A stretch of DNA of 64,000 nt from Gammaproteobacteria bacterium (GTDB lineage Bacteria; Pseudomonadota; Gammaproteobacteria; SZUA-229): assembly GCA_030148865.1 (NCBI GenBank), contig JASBSR010000002.1, positions 62,001 through 126,000 of the forward strand, in the 5' to 3' direction. The notes under the pieces are model-generated. The model did no database searches. It was not told where the DNA came from and worked only from the letters and a program-made list of their open reading frames with translations. The position numbers and the translations under genes are program-made. Shown here in pieces: positions 8,574 to 20,107 of this stretch; position 1 is the first letter of the stretch; every line of letters begins with the position of its first letter.

Positions 8574-9808
8574 TGAGTGTAGAAATTAAAGTCCCAGTGC
8601 TACCCGAATCGGTCGCTGATGCGGTGATCGCGAGCTGGTACAAACAGCCTGGTGACACGGTGCAACAGGATGAAACTCTGGTCGATCTGGAAACCGACAA
8701 GGTGATACTGGAAGTGCCGGCATTGAGCTCGGGTGTATTAAAAGAAATTCGCTACCAGGTGGGTGACACGGTTACTGCCAACCAGATACTCGCGGTCATC
8801 GATGAGGCTGCAGTAAAGAATAATTCGCCTTCCGCAAAGGCCGCTGGTGTAACAACGGCGGTGAATAGTCATGCAGCAGAAGAATCTGGTCCGGCAATCA
8901 GCCCCTCGGCAAAAAAAATGATGGCCGAACAGGGTCTGGCTGCTGCTGATATTCAGGGTAGCGGCAAACACGGGCGAGTGCTCAAGCAGGATGTTATCGC
9001 TGCTTCGGCGCAGCGCGTACCGATGACAGCCGCACCCAAAAATGCAGCGGTAAAGCCCGCGCCGGCATCGAGTGACAGCACGACCGCAGCAGTTCCAGCC
9101 TTTGGAAGGCGTATCGAAAAACGTGTACCGATGTCACGTCTGCGCGCGCGCATTGCAGAACGTCTGGTACGGGCGCAAAGCGATGCTGCAATTCTCACCA
9201 CATTCAATGAGGTCAACATGCAGCCTCTGATGGAAATGCGCAAACGCTATCGTGATCGTTTTGAAAAAAACTTTGGTGTACGTCTGGGGTATATGTCCTT
9301 GTTCGTGAAGGCCGCTGTCGAAGCCTTAAAGCAATCACCGGTGATGAATGCTTCGGTGGATGGTAATGATATCGTTTATCACGGTTATTTTGATATTGGT
9401 ATCGCGGTCTCAGGACAGAACGGTCTGGTGGTGCCGGTGTTGCGTGATGCAGATCAAATGTCGATTGCTGAAATCGAGCAGGCCATTGCCGATTTCGCCA
9501 GCCGCGCAAAAACCAATGCATTAAATATTGAGGAGCTTACCGGTGGAACATTCACTATAACTAATGGTGGTGTGTTCGGCTCAATGCTGTCTACTCCGAT
9601 ACTTAATCCGCCCCAGGCAGCAATTTTGGGTATGCATAATATCAAAGAGCGCGCTATGGTGGTCGATGGTAATATTGTGGCGCTGCCGATGATGTATCTT
9701 GCGCTGTCGTATGACCATCGTTTAATTGATGGCCGGGAAGCAGTGCGGTTTCTGGTAGTGATTCGAGATTTTCTGGAAGACCCGACGCGAATGATTCTGG
9801 GTCTGTGA
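8573..9808 (+). CDS. sucB: Dihydrolipoyl succinyltransferase (OGDH E2)
   Basis: Transfers the succinyl group from the lipoyl arm to CoA and forms the core of the 2-oxoglutarate dehydrogenase complex. A single lipoyl domain occupies residues 1-80, with the lipoylated Lys43 in DLETDKV. After an Ala/Pro linker, a peripheral-subunit-binding domain follows at about 102-138 ([11 protein letters not shown]). The catalytic domain ends with the [12 protein letters not shown] motif holding His382 and Asp386. One lipoyl domain and the 411-aa length fit SucB rather than the pyruvate dehydrogenase E2. Its start overlaps the sucA stop by one base, and lpd follows after 24 bases. Confidence 0.95.
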   Translation: MSVEIKVPVLPESVADAVIASWYKQPGDTVQQDETLVDLETDKVILEVPALSSGVLKEIRYQVGDTVTANQILAVIDEAAVKNNSPSAKAAGVTTAVNSHAAEESGPAISPSAKKMMAEQGLAAADIQGSGKHGRVLKQDVIAASAQRVPMTAAPKNAAVKPAPASSDSTTAAVPAFGRRIEKRVPMSRLRARIAERLVRAQSDAAILTTFNEVNMQPLMEMRKRYRDRFEKNFGVRLGYMSLFVKAAVEALKQSPVMNASVDGNDIVYHGYFDIGIAVSGQNGLVVPVLRDADQMSIAEIEQAIADFASRAKTNALNIEELTGGTFTITNGGVFGSMLSTPILNPPQAAILGMHNIKERAMVVDGNIVALPMMYLALSYDHRLIDGREAVRFLVVIRDFLEDPTRMILGL

Positions 9809-9832
9809 AAACAGTGTTGTTTTACTATAGAC

Positions 9833-11263
9833 ATGACTAAAAAATTCGACGTCATTGTAATTGGTGCCGGTCCTGCGGGATACGTGGCAGCGATTCGGTG
9901 TGCACAGCTGGGCTTGAAAACCGCCTGCGTTGATGAATGGCAAAATCCTGCTGGTGAGCCATCCCTCGGTGGTACCTGTTTAAATGTCGGCTGCATTCCT
10001 TCCAAGGCATTGCTCGAATCATCATATCTTTTTCATCAGGCGCAAACCGGGCTGATGGATCATGGCATCAGTGTTGCTAAAGCCGCGATCGATGTTGCTG
10101 CGATGATGAAACGAAAAAACAGAGTAGTCGGTGATTTAACTTCGGGTATTGCGGGTCTGCTCAAAACCAGCAAGGTTGAATTATTTCATGGCCACGCCAG
10201 ACTGGTGTCGGGGAAGCAGGTCAGACTAAAACCGCGCCGTAGTAAAAATGTGCTACAAACGCTGGCAGCGGATCACATCATCATTGCTACGGGTTCGTCG
10301 GCAGTAAGGCTTGATCGCGCAAAACTTAAAAAAGACTTTATCTGTGACTCCACGGGTGCGCTTGATTTTGAAACCGTACCCGAGCGCCTCGGTATTATAG
10401 GAGCGGGTGCAATCGGTCTCGAACTGGGTAGCGTCTGGTCGCGACTGGGCTCGAAAGTTGTTTTGCTGGAAGCGATGGACAGTTTTATACCAGCCGCAGA
10501 TACACAGGTAGCTCAGCTGGCACTCCGCGGTCTTAAAAAACAGGGGCTGGATATTCGGCTGGGTGCGCGCCTGCTAACGACGCAGATGAAAGGTCAGGCA
10601 GTGGTGGTCGAATACGAAACCAGCGCAGGTAAGCGCAGTGAGGAATTCGATAAACTCATCGTTGCTGTGGGCCGCAAGCCCAATAGTGATTTATTGCTCG
10701 ATGAAGAGATGAAACTCGAACTCGATGAGCGGCGTTTTATTCTGGTCAATGAATTTTGCGAAACTAGCGCACCAGATATTTACGCCATTGGTGATGTCGT
10801 GCGTGGCCCCATGCTTGCGCACAAAGGTTCGGAAGAGGGTATTATGGTTGCGGAACGTATCGCCGGCCATTATGCCAGCGTGAATTACGATGCGATCCCG
10901 TCTGTTATTTATACTCATCCGGAAATTGCCTGGGTGGGCAAAACTGAGCAGGACTGCAAGTCGCTAAATATTCCGATCAAAACAGGCAGTTTTCCATTGC
11001 TCGCCAGTGGTCGTGCGCGCGCAATGAATGAAAAAGAAGGCATGGTGAAAATTATTTCGCATACTGAAACTGATCGCGTACTTGGTGTGCACATCTATGG
11101 TACCCAGGCTTCTGAACTAATCGCTACCGCAGTCTCTGCTATTACCATGGAGGCGAGCACCGAGGATATTCAGCTCACTATGTTCGCGCATCCAACCTTG
11201 TCAGAAGCGATACATGAAGCGGCACTGCATGTGGATGGTCGCGCGATACATATTAAAAATTAA
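9833..11263 (+). CDS. lpdA: Dihydrolipoyl dehydrogenase (E3)
   Basis: FAD-dependent enzyme that reoxidises the dihydrolipoyl groups of E2 and reduces NAD+. The N-terminal dinucleotide fold is VIGAGPAGYVAA. The redox-active disulfide is Cys49-Cys54 in GGTCLNVGC. The NAD-binding fold is IIGAGAIGLELGS. The C-terminal dimerisation domain carries the active-site HPTLSEAIHEAA. The 476-aa length is standard. Third gene of the sucAB-lpd operon, so probably the E3 dedicated to 2-oxoglutarate dehydrogenase, though it may also serve the pyruvate complex, which is not in this window. A 118-base gap separates it from sucC. Confidence 0.95.
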   Translation: MTKKFDVIVIGAGPAGYVAAIRCAQLGLKTACVDEWQNPAGEPSLGGTCLNVGCIPSKALLESSYLFHQAQTGLMDHGISVAKAAIDVAAMMKRKNRVVGDLTSGIAGLLKTSKVELFHGHARLVSGKQVRLKPRRSKNVLQTLAADHIIIATGSSAVRLDRAKLKKDFICDSTGALDFETVPERLGIIGAGAIGLELGSVWSRLGSKVVLLEAMDSFIPAADTQVAQLALRGLKKQGLDIRLGARLLTTQMKGQAVVVEYETSAGKRSEEFDKLIVAVGRKPNSDLLLDEEMKLELDERRFILVNEFCETSAPDIYAIGDVVRGPMLAHKGSEEGIMVAERIAGHYASVNYDAIPSVIYTHPEIAWVGKTEQDCKSLNIPIKTGSFPLLASGRARAMNEKEGMVKIISHTETDRVLGVHIYGTQASELIATAVSAITMEASTEDIQLTMFAHPTLSEAIHEAALHVDGRAIHIKN

Positions 11264-11320
11264 CCGGTAGTAGCCGCATTCATTATTTAAAAACGGGTCG
11301 GTGTCAGCGAGCAAAGGCTG

Positions 11321-11326
11321 TATAAT
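11321..11326 (+). promoter_or_regulatory. Candidate -10 box upstream of sucC
   Basis: A consensus TATAAT preceded by TG lies 55 bases before the sucC ATG, in the lpd-sucC gap. No good -35 is found at 16-18 bases upstream. It suggests sucCD may have its own promoter besides read-through from sucAB-lpd. Confidence 0.35.
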
Positions 11327-11381
11327 CAACCGCTTTCGTCTTTCGATTACTTATATACTGTACGCTACCGAGAATACTGCT

Positions 11382-12557
11382 ATGAACCTTCACGAATATC
11401 AGGCGAAACAGATTTTCGCGCAATACAACCTGCCAGTGCCAAAAAATGTGGTAGTAGACTCTATCGACGATGTCGAAGTAGCTTTGCAAACTCTGCATCG
11501 CGGCGGGCTGGTGGTGAAAGCTCAGGTGCACGCCGGTGGTCGCGGTAAAGCCGGTGGTGTTTCGCTGGTAGAGTCCGGTGCAGACGTGAAGTCTGCTGTC
11601 AGGAACATGCTGGGAACTCAGCTGGTCACCTACCAGACGACTGCTGAGGGTCAGCCAGTGAATCAGGTGCTGATTGAGGAAACCTGCAATATTGCCCGCG
11701 AGCTTTATCTGGGGGCGGTTGTGGATCGCAGTACACGGCGTGTAGTCATTATGGCATCGACCGAAGGTGGAATGGAAATTGAAAAAGTCGCTGCCGAGAC
11801 GCCTGAAAAAATTCTGCAAACAAAAATCCATCCAGTGACAGGCCTGCAACCCTATCAGGCACGTGAGCTGGCCTTCGGCCTTAAACTGGAAGGCGAGCAA
11901 ATCAAACAATTTTCTAAACTGCTTTCTGGTCTGGCCACGATGTTTGTCGAGAAAGATTTGAGTCTGGTCGAAATTAACCCTCTGGTCGTGACTCAGGACG
12001 GTAACCTGCTGTGCCTCGATGGCAAGATAAATATTGATGACAACGCGCTGTTCCGTCAAAAGCAGCTACTGGATATGCGTGATGCCTCACAGGAAGATGC
12101 GCGCGAGAATCGCGCGCGTGAGTGGGATCTCAACTATATTTCGCTCGATGGTGATATCGGCTGTATGGTTAATGGTGCTGGCCTGGCAATGGCGACGATG
12201 GATTTAATTAAACTCTGTGGTGGTGAGCCAGCAAACTTTCTCGATGTCGGCGGTGGTGCGACTAAAGAGCGAGTCTCTGAAGCTTTTAAAATAATTCTTT
12301 CGGATGAAAATGTGAAGGGCGTACTGGTCAATATCTTTGGTGGTATCGTGCGTTGTGATTTAATAGCCGAAGGCATTATCGGTGCCATCGAAGAAATTAA
12401 GGTGAGCGTGCCAGTCGTGGTGCGGCTCGAAGGTAATAATGCTGAATTTGGCAGCCAGCTATTAAAAGACAGTGGCCTGAACCTGCTTGCAGCGAATGAT
12501 CTTACTGATGCCGCAGAAAAAATTGTTGCTGAAGTCAAAAAAGTTAAAGGCAAGTAA
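11382..12557 (+). CDS. sucC: Succinyl-CoA synthetase, ADP-forming, beta subunit
   Basis: With SucD, converts succinyl-CoA, ADP or GDP and phosphate to succinate, CoA and ATP or GTP in the TCA cycle. The N-terminal ATP-grasp domain starts [12 protein letters not shown] and has the [16 protein letters not shown] nucleotide loop. The C-terminal CoA-ligase domain carries [12 protein letters not shown] and [15 protein letters not shown]. The start at ATG 11382 gives 391 aa, matching the usual 388. The track's longer version adds 27 residues from the promoter region. sucD starts two bases after the stop. Confidence 0.95.
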   Translation: MNLHEYQAKQIFAQYNLPVPKNVVVDSIDDVEVALQTLHRGGLVVKAQVHAGGRGKAGGVSLVESGADVKSAVRNMLGTQLVTYQTTAEGQPVNQVLIEETCNIARELYLGAVVDRSTRRVVIMASTEGGMEIEKVAAETPEKILQTKIHPVTGLQPYQARELAFGLKLEGEQIKQFSKLLSGLATMFVEKDLSLVEINPLVVTQDGNLLCLDGKINIDDNALFRQKQLLDMRDASQEDARENRAREWDLNYISLDGDIGCMVNGAGLAMATMDLIKLCGGEPANFLDVGGGATKERVSEAFKIILSDENVKGVLVNIFGGIVRCDLIAEGIIGAIEEIKVSVPVVVRLEGNNAEFGSQLLKDSGLNLLAANDLTDAAEKIVAEVKKVKGK

Positions 12558-12559
12558 TT

Positions 12560-13432
12560 ATGAGTGTTCTGATTGATAAGGAAACCCGGGTTATATGCCA
12601 GGGCTTTACCGGCAAGCAGGGTACGTTTCATTCTGAACAGGCGATTGCCTATGGCACTGGTATGGTGGGTGGAGTCACCCCCGGCAAGGGTGGTCAGATG
12701 CATCTTGATCTGCCGGTATTTAATACCGTGCGCGAAGCCGTCGACGAAACCGGTGCTGATGCCTCAGTCATTTATGTGCCGGCCCCGTTTTGCAAAGACT
12801 CGATGCTGGAAGCGATTGATGCCGGGGTAAAACTTATTGTCTGTATTACCGAAGGAATTCCAACACTCGATATGTTGCAGGTGAAAATGGTGGCGAATGC
12901 TGCTGGTGCCAGAATCATCGGGCCAAACTGTCCGGGAATTATTACCCCGGGCGAATGCAAAATTGGCATTATGCCTGGTGCGATACATAAACCTGGTAAG
13001 GTCGGCGTGGTTTCACGTTCTGGAACGCTCACCTATGAAGCAGTCAAGCAAACCACTGACCTCGGCTATGGCCAGAGCACCTGCATCGGTATTGGTGGCG
13101 ACCCCATTCCTGGCACCAGTTTTATCGATTGTCTGAAACTGTTTGAGCACGATCCGCAGACCGAAGCGATATTGATGGTCGGCGAAATTGGTGGCAGCGC
13201 GGAAGAAGAAGCCGCCGAATTTATTCAGCTTGAAATTAGCAAACCCGTGGCGGCCTTCATCGCCGGGGGTACTGCGCCCAAAGGTAAACGTATGGGTCAC
13301 GCCGGCGCGATTATTGCCGGCGGCAAAGGCACCGCGGCAGAAAAATTTGCCGTACTCGAAGCCGCAGGCGTGACCACCGTGCGTTCACCTGCGGAACTTG
13401 GCCTCGGTATCAAACAGGCAACTGGCTGGTAG
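12560..13432 (+). CDS. sucD: Succinyl-CoA synthetase alpha subunit
   Basis: Binds CoA and carries the phosphohistidine of succinyl-CoA synthetase. The N-terminal CoA-binding Rossmann fold is seen in [16 protein letters not shown]. The ligase domain contains [24 protein letters not shown] and [12 protein letters not shown]. The active-site histidine is in [17 protein letters not shown]. The length of 290 aa is the family norm. It follows sucC directly and ends the TCA-cycle block; aroE converges 58 bases later. Confidence 0.95.
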   Translation: MSVLIDKETRVICQGFTGKQGTFHSEQAIAYGTGMVGGVTPGKGGQMHLDLPVFNTVREAVDETGADASVIYVPAPFCKDSMLEAIDAGVKLIVCITEGIPTLDMLQVKMVANAAGARIIGPNCPGIITPGECKIGIMPGAIHKPGKVGVVSRSGTLTYEAVKQTTDLGYGQSTCIGIGGDPIPGTSFIDCLKLFEHDPQTEAILMVGEIGGSAEEEAAEFIQLEISKPVAAFIAGGTAPKGKRMGHAGAIIAGGKGTAAEKFAVLEAAGVTTVRSPAELGLGIKQATGW

Positions 13433-13490
13433 CATTCCCGCTGCCTATAATATCATCTTGCAAGGTTCTCTTTGGCAAACAGCTTTTGAG

Positions 13491-14315
13491 CTACAACAAT
13501 GCTCGCACCGCATCAATCACTGGTCGGGTTTCGGGTTTTATATCCCGCCACAGATAAAATGATTCTGCTGCCTGTTCGACCAGCATACCGAGGCCATCGG
13601 CGATGTTGTTTTCGGTTACGCGATTCCCCTGTGCCCATTGCATGAATACGGTCGGAGCTTTGGCGTACATCATGTCGTAGCAAAAGCTGTTTTTATTTAG
13701 CAGGCTGGCGGATAGTGGTGGCAGTTCACCCTGCAGGCTGGCGGCGGTGGCATTGATAATGATGTCATAGCTCTGTGTTAAATCATCATAACCGCAGCCC
13801 TGTGTTTTGCCGTGCGCAGAAAATGCTTTGGCGAGGTTGATGGCTTTTTCGACCGTGCGATTAGCAATGGTAATTTGTGCAGGCTTCTCGGTGAGCAGGG
13901 CGCCGAGTGCGCCGCGGCTGGCACCGCCGGCACCGAGAATTAAAATGCGTTTGTCTTGCAGTGTTTGCTGATGATTGTTTGTTAAATCACGTTGTAGACC
14001 GACACCGTCGGTGTTGTCGCCGTAGTAATCGGCGTCATCAATAATCAGGGTGTTGACCGCGCCCGCCTGTTGCGCACGTTTGCTCAAGGCCGTGGCGAAT
14101 TCAAATGCGTTTTGTTTGAACGGTACCGTGATGTTGAGACCTTTGCCGCCGCTGCGCGCAAAACTTTTCACCGCCTGATTAAAACTGTCCAGCGCCACCA
14201 GTTCAGCGCTGTATTCGAGCGTCTGCCCGGTTTGTTCGGCGAATAAACGATGGATAACGGGAGAGCGGCTGTGCTTGATCGGGTTGCCAAAAACTGCGTA
14301 GCGGTCGATGCTCAC
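13491..14315 (-). CDS. aroE: Shikimate dehydrogenase
   Basis: NADPH-dependent reduction of 3-dehydroshikimate to shikimate in aromatic amino acid synthesis. The substrate site shows GNPIKHSRSPVIH and NITVPFKQNAFEFA with the catalytic lysine, plus DGVGLQRDL. The NADP-binding loop is ILGAGGASRGALGAL followed by NRTVEKA. The start is placed at GTG 14315 (VSIDRYAVFG), which gives 274 aa and begins 10 bases after the hemB stop. The track's ATG at 14381 adds 22 atypical residues overlapping hemB. The two genes are probably cotranscribed. Confidence 0.9.
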   Translation of the reverse strand: MSIDRYAVFGNPIKHSRSPVIHRLFAEQTGQTLEYSAELVALDSFNQAVKSFARSGGKGLNITVPFKQNAFEFATALSKRAQQAGAVNTLIIDDADYYGDNTDGVGLQRDLTNNHQQTLQDKRILILGAGGASRGALGALLTEKPAQITIANRTVEKAINLAKAFSAHGKTQGCGYDDLTQSYDIIINATAASLQGELPPLSASLLNKNSFCYDMMYAKAPTVFMQWAQGNRVTENNIADGLGMLVEQAAESFYLWRDIKPETRPVIDAVRALL

Positions 14316-14325
14316 TTGTGATGGC

Positions 14326-15375
<1,050 letters not shown>

Positions 15376-15412
15376 TTACCCCGCTGGCATTACGCCCGCT
15401 TCTGGAGTGTTT

Positions 15413-15877
15413 ATGAAGATTATCCCAATACTATGTTTGTTGTTAGTGACCACCCATGCCACGGCCGCAGAAAAAGCGGTGTTTCAGCAAAGCGTGCCTA
15501 AGCCGGTGGCCGAGGTCTATGACGAGGTACGCGAGGCACTGGAAAATGCCAAATTTTCAGTCGTGTTCGAAGCCAATATCGGCAAAAGACTGGCGAACTT
15601 TGCCGATCGCTGGGGCGATGATTACAACAAAAGCGGGCTCAGCGCGATTCGCAGCATGGCGTTCTGCAATGGCCGTTATGCCAATCAGGTGAGTAATTTA
15701 GACCCGAGCATGCTTGGTTTTTGCCCGCTGCACTTAACTCTGATCGAAAAATCCGGCGCGACCACGGTACTGTTCAACCGCCCCAGCGCTGCGATTCGTA
15801 ACAGCCCGGCTTTGCCCGTGTTGCGCGAAATCGAAACCAGTGTAATCACCGCTATCGGTCTGGCATTGCGCCCCTGA
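15413..15877 (+). CDS. Secreted DUF302 family protein
   Basis: The start is ATG 15413, with GGAG six bases upstream. Residues 1-19 (MKIIPILCLLLVTTHATAA) form a signal peptide, so the mature protein is periplasmic. The remainder matches the DUF302 fold: an EVxExLENAKFSVVFEANIG start and a later LDPSMLGFCPLHLTLIEK segment with the typical P-x-x-x-x-F-C-P signature. DUF302 proteins have no settled function; some occur beside sulfur or copper metabolism genes. Here it stands alone, divergent from hemB. The length of 154 aa is normal for a secreted member. Confidence 0.8.
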   Translation: MKIIPILCLLLVTTHATAAEKAVFQQSVPKPVAEVYDEVREALENAKFSVVFEANIGKRLANFADRWGDDYNKSGLSAIRSMAFCNGRYANQVSNLDPSMLGFCPLHLTLIEKSGATTVLFNRPSAAIRNSPALPVLREIETSVITAIGLALRP

Positions 15878-16055
15878 GGCTGTCGCAGGAGTGGGTTTTG
15901 GTGTCAGTTTGTTCGTCTGTCCGATGAGCTGCATGGTAATGCCGCAAAACAGAGCTATAAAAAGTACATTATTATAAAGAAACCCCCGATTTGTTGCCTT
16001 CTTGTTGATCAGGCCTGAGCGGGTGTGTCAGTCAAGGTTGACCCTGGGAGGGGGC

Positions 16056-18641
16056 ATGGCAGAAACAGCGTCCAGCCAACGAGTTCTGGTAGTCGAAGAG
16101 TCGGCTACACTGCGTTACATCCTGGGAAAATCGATACAGAAGCAAGGCTACGAACTGTTTGCCATTGATGGTATCGATTCTGCCGCTGCGGCTCTGAAAT
16201 CCAGCAATCAAATCCTGCGCGCAATTGTGCTCGGCTGGCCGAACTACCATGCCGGCGCAGCATCACGCATGTTTCTCGCCTTACTCGATAGCAAACATTA
16301 CCGGCATCTGCCAGTGGTGTTCTTGTGCAATGATCCTGAGCCGGAAATTCTCAACTGGATGGGCGCACGTCACAATGCTGCGCTCGTGCCCTGGGAAAGC
16401 TACCAGGAAGTTGTCACTTCGTTGCAAACCCTGCTCAAGCCTGAAGTGGTTCGCATCCGACCGCGCGCTAAAATGGGTGATGCGGCGACACGTGTGCTGT
16501 TCGTTGATGACTCACACAGCATTCGTGCCTATTATCAGCGCCTGCTGGAAACACACGGTTATCGTGTCGAAGTTGCAGACTCGGTAGCGAGTGCTTACAC
16601 AAAAGCTCAGGCGCAGCCGTTTGATATCGCGATTGTGGATTATTTCATGCCGGATGAAAATGGTTATGTGCTTTGCCAGCGATTGCGTGACAACCCTGAA
16701 ACTGCGCACATCACAACAGCGGTGATTACTGGCACCTATCTCGATCAGGTCATTCGCGATTGTCTCAATGCCGGCGCGATTGAATGTATGTTCAAAAATG
16801 AAGCCGAAGAGTTGTTTCTTGCGCGTCTGGCTTCATTAAAACGTCTCATCGATGTGCAAAAATCGATAGATCAGCAACGCGACCGGTTAGCGGCGATTCT
16901 GGAATCCGTTGGCGAAGGGGTATATGGTGTCGACAAACAGGGAAGAGTCAGTTTTTTAAATCCGGCCGCACTTGCCGTGCTGGGGTATGACAATGCTGAC
17001 GAGCTTATCGGTAAGCTGGCGCACGACAGTTTTCATTTCCATGATGCATTAGCTGAGGAGAAGGACGATAAACTGCTGCGTTCCTATGCCAGTGGTGAAG
17101 AACTTAAGAACTGGGAAACAAAATTTCAGCATCACTCGGGCAAGGCAATCCCTGTTGATTGTACGCTCTATAATCTGCGAACCACTGAAAATGCTGAAGG
17201 CTCTGTCGTCGCATTTCGCGATATTTCCAATCGAAAAATGCTGGAAGAAAAACTCCGCTGGCAGGCGACGCATGACCATCTGACTGAATTATACAATCGC
17301 CGTTACTTTGAGCTCCGTCTCGACCGCGAATTACGCGAAACTAAACGCGTTAGAGCCAGTAATGCGCTGGTGTATATCGACCTGGATCGATTTAAGTATG
17401 TGAATGATACCGTCGGGCACGAGACCGGCGACCGTCTGCTTGTTGATATTAGTCGGGTGTTAACGAAGCATGTGCGGGCAAAAGATGTGCTCGCTCGCAT
17501 CGGCGGAGATGAATTTGCGGTGATATTCAAAAATGTTGATGCCAATAAAGCCGTGGCGCAATCTGAAGACCTACGCCTGTCACTCAATAATTTACGCGTC
17601 AACTGTGATGGACAATGTTATGTTGTGCATGCCAGCATCGGTGTCGCAATGATGGACAATAGCTGTGTTACCGCTGGCGATGCGCTGGCAAATGCCGATA
17701 TTGCCTGTCATATTGCAAAGCAGCTGGGCCGCAATCGCACGCATCTTTACGAAAAGAGTAATGATGAACGCAATATCATGGGCACTGAGCTTGGCTGGTC
17801 ATCACGCATTATGGATGCTTTGAAAAATAATGGCTTTGAGTTGAGCTACCAGCCGATTATGCCGATGGCTGCTGTTGATCTGGATAATCTGCCAGCGCAG
17901 AATGGTTTGATCTGGCAGCGGCATATTCGCAGTGCGAATGATATTTTTCAGTATGAAGTGCTGGTGCGCATGCAGGGTGAAGGCGGACGCATGTTTTTTC
18001 CGGAAACGTTTATCCCCACAGCTGAGCGTTTCAATATGATGACCGATATTGACATGTGGGTGCTGGATCGCGCGCTTCACGATGTCGACGCCACCGGTAG
18101 TCCAAAGGGTAAAATCCAGCTATCAGTGAATCTTTCCGGGCATACTCTGGATAACGATACTGCGCAGCGAAAAATTCGAAATATTATTGAAGCGCATAAT
18201 GTGCCGCCGAGTTCCATTGTGTTTGAAATCACCGAAACCAGCGCGATCTCAAATCTCGAACAGGCAAACCTGTTTATCGAGGATATGCATGCAGTCGGTT
18301 GTCGGTTTTCACTCGACGATTTTGGTTCTGGATTTTGCTCGTTTGCGCAGCTGAAAAATCTGCCCACCGACTTTGTTAAAATCGATGGCCAGTTTGTGAA
18401 AAGCATGGCGCGTGGTGCCACCGATCGTGCGATTGTCACAGCAATGAATGATGTCGCGCATTCTTTGGGTCGCCACACTGTGGCAGAATATGTCGAAAGC
18501 GCAGAGGTGGTGCGTTTATTGAAGATTTGCGGTGTTGATAAATTGCAGGGGCACTATATTTCCGCGCCTCTGATTAGTTTGCCGCACGGCAATGTGGTGC
18601 GCCTGCGACCCAGCTGGCACAATGAAGATTCAGTCTCCTAA
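16056..18641 (+). CDS. c-di-GMP signalling protein: REC-like, REC, PAS, GGDEF, EAL domains
   Basis: The start is ATG 16056, preceded by a strong GGGAGGGG site; 861 aa. The first receiver-like domain (about 8-125) lacks the phospho-Asp: the beta-3 end reads VLGWPN. The second (about 145-260) is intact, with [14 protein letters not shown] and a lysine in MFKNE. A PAS domain follows, ending FRDISNRKM. The GGDEF domain has an intact RIGGDEF and should make c-di-GMP. The EAL domain keeps the glutamate as EVL, with ETET, DDFGSG and AEYVES motifs, so hydrolysis is plausible but not certain. No membrane segments. Its end overlaps hemF by 12 bases in convergent orientation. Confidence 0.9.
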   Translation: MAETASSQRVLVVEESATLRYILGKSIQKQGYELFAIDGIDSAAAALKSSNQILRAIVLGWPNYHAGAASRMFLALLDSKHYRHLPVVFLCNDPEPEILNWMGARHNAALVPWESYQEVVTSLQTLLKPEVVRIRPRAKMGDAATRVLFVDDSHSIRAYYQRLLETHGYRVEVADSVASAYTKAQAQPFDIAIVDYFMPDENGYVLCQRLRDNPETAHITTAVITGTYLDQVIRDCLNAGAIECMFKNEAEELFLARLASLKRLIDVQKSIDQQRDRLAAILESVGEGVYGVDKQGRVSFLNPAALAVLGYDNADELIGKLAHDSFHFHDALAEEKDDKLLRSYASGEELKNWETKFQHHSGKAIPVDCTLYNLRTTENAEGSVVAFRDISNRKMLEEKLRWQATHDHLTELYNRRYFELRLDRELRETKRVRASNALVYIDLDRFKYVNDTVGHETGDRLLVDISRVLTKHVRAKDVLARIGGDEFAVIFKNVDANKAVAQSEDLRLSLNNLRVNCDGQCYVVHASIGVAMMDNSCVTAGDALANADIACHIAKQLGRNRTHLYEKSNDERNIMGTELGWSSRIMDALKNNGFELSYQPIMPMAAVDLDNLPAQNGLIWQRHIRSANDIFQYEVLVRMQGEGGRMFFPETFIPTAERFNMMTDIDMWVLDRALHDVDATGSPKGKIQLSVNLSGHTLDNDTAQRKIRNIIEAHNVPPSSIVFEITETSAISNLEQANLFIEDMHAVGCRFSLDDFGSGFCSFAQLKNLPTDFVKIDGQFVKSMARGATDRAIVTAMNDVAHSLGRHTVAEYVESAEVVRLLKICGVDKLQGHYISAPLISLPHGNVVRLRPSWHNEDSVS

Positions 18642-19547
18642 CCAGTCTCTGGGCTTCAGATATTTTTCGTAGAGCTTGGCTTCGCGGCTGCCGGGGGCAG
18701 GTGTCCAGTTGTAACGGAAATGCACCACCGGTGGCAACGACATTAAAATTGATTCGGTACGACCGCCGGTTTGCAATCCAAATAGCGTGCCGCGATCATA
18801 GACCAGATTAAATTCTACATAGCGTCCACGACGATAGAGCTGAAAGTCTTTTTCCGCAGCGGTGAAGACGGCGTCTTTTCTACGCATCACGATGGGTAAA
18901 TAAGCGTTCAGATAATGATTACCCACGCTCTGTATAAAATTGAAGCAGTTGTCAAAACCACCAGCATTTAAGTCATCAAAAAACAAGCCGCCGATGCCGC
19001 GTTGTTCATCACGGTGTTTGATATAAAAATACTCATCGCACCATTTTTTATAACGCGGATAGACATCCTCGCCGAAACTTTTACAGGCTTCGTGTGCCAC
19101 TGTGTGCCAGTGCACACAGTCTTCGTCGTAGCCGTAGTAGGGCGTTAAATCAAAACCACCACCGAACCACCAGACCGGGTCGGCGCCGTCTTTACTGGCG
19201 ATAAAAAAACGGATGTTGGCGTGCGAGGTGGGGATGTGCGGATTGTTGGGATGAATCACCAGCGACACCCCCATGGCCTGAAAATCGCGCCCGGCGAGTT
19301 CAGGGCGGTGCGCAGTGGCAGAGGCGGGTAGTTCATTGCCGTAGATATGTGAAAAATTAATCCCCGCCTGTTCAAACACATCACCGTCTTTAAGTACGCA
19401 GGAAATACCGCCCCCGGCGCCTTGTTCGCGTTGCCATTCATCTTTGATGAATTGTGCTTTGCCATCGACCTGTTCGATGCTCAGACAAATGCTGGATTGC
19501 AGAGTCAGCAAGTATTCTCGTACAGTGTTTATGTCGGGTGTAGTCAT
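18630..19547 (-). CDS. hemF: Coproporphyrinogen III oxidase, oxygen-dependent
   Basis: Oxidatively decarboxylates coproporphyrinogen III to protoporphyrinogen IX using O2. The family signature [14 protein letters not shown] is present, as are [18 protein letters not shown] and the C-terminal [18 protein letters not shown]. The 305-aa length equals that of the E. coli enzyme. It starts two bases after the tsaC stop and is last in the minus-strand lysM-dprA-smg-topA-tsaC-hemF run. hemB, another haem gene, lies a few kilobases away. The presence of HemF implies aerobic haem synthesis. Confidence 0.95.
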   Translation of the reverse strand: MTTPDINTVREYLLTLQSSICLSIEQVDGKAQFIKDEWQREQGAGGGISCVLKDGDVFEQAGINFSHIYGNELPASATAHRPELAGRDFQAMGVSLVIHPNNPHIPTSHANIRFFIASKDGADPVWWFGGGFDLTPYYGYDEDCVHWHTVAHEACKSFGEDVYPRYKKWCDEYFYIKHRDEQRGIGGLFFDDLNAGGFDNCFNFIQSVGNHYLNAYLPIVMRRKDAVFTAAEKDFQLYRRGRYVEFNLVYDRGTLFGLQTGGRTESILMSLPPVVHFRYNWTPAPGSREAKLYEKYLKPRDWLGD

Positions 19548-19549
19548 GC

Positions 19550-20104
19550 TTATGCGCGGTAAATTTGTTGTGTCTGTATGTGTTTCAGCGTCGATGGCCG
19601 GCCAGTGCCAGCCTCATCATCAATGAGAATACTGTCCAGATCAAAATGAAACCAGCGATGCAGTTGCAGACTGTTGATTGCTGGTGGCTGACCTGCTGGA
19701 TTAGCACTGGATGATACCAGAGGGTGAGCGAGATATTGGCATAACTTGCTCACCACCGGATTGTCGGTAACGCGCACTGCGATACTGGCGTTGCCGCCGG
19801 TGAGTTCATGCGGCAGATGAGCGCGTGCAGGTACAACCCAGCTAGTGGGCTTTGCTGCGACACGAATTCGATTACGGGCAGCAGTGTCATCAAGTTCGAT
19901 GAAGTCGCTTAACTGGTTAATGTTAGCGGCGAGCAATATCAGGCCTTTGCCGGGCGCGCGGTTTTTTAAACGATTAAGCTCAGTGAGTGCGCTGATGTTG
20001 AGTGGGTCGCAACCCAGGCCATAGACGGTGTCGGTGGGGTAGGCGATGATGCCGCCGTGGCGAACCATGTGCGCGGCGCGGCGAATAGCGAATGAGCTAG
20101 CCAC
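19550..20104 (-). CDS. tsaC: L-threonylcarbamoyladenylate synthase, short TsaC type
   Basis: Makes threonylcarbamoyl-AMP from threonine, bicarbonate and ATP for the t6A37 modification of ANN-decoding tRNAs. The YrdC fold is shown by [15 protein letters not shown], the [10 protein letters not shown] loop and [13 protein letters not shown]. At 184 aa it is the short TsaC form, without the Sua5 extension. The start is GTG 20104, three bases after the topA stop. The order dprA-smg-topA-tsaC-(hemF)-aroE resembles the E. coli smf-smg-topA-like-yrdC-aroE region. Confidence 0.93.
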   Translation of the reverse strand: MASSFAIRRAAHMVRHGGIIAYPTDTVYGLGCDPLNISALTELNRLKNRAPGKGLILLAANINQLSDFIELDDTAARNRIRVAAKPTSWVVPARAHLPHELTGGNASIAVRVTDNPVVSKLCQYLAHPLVSSSANPAGQPPAINSLQLHRWFHFDLDSILIDDEAGTGRPSTLKHIQTQQIYRA

Positions 20105-20107
20105 GGC

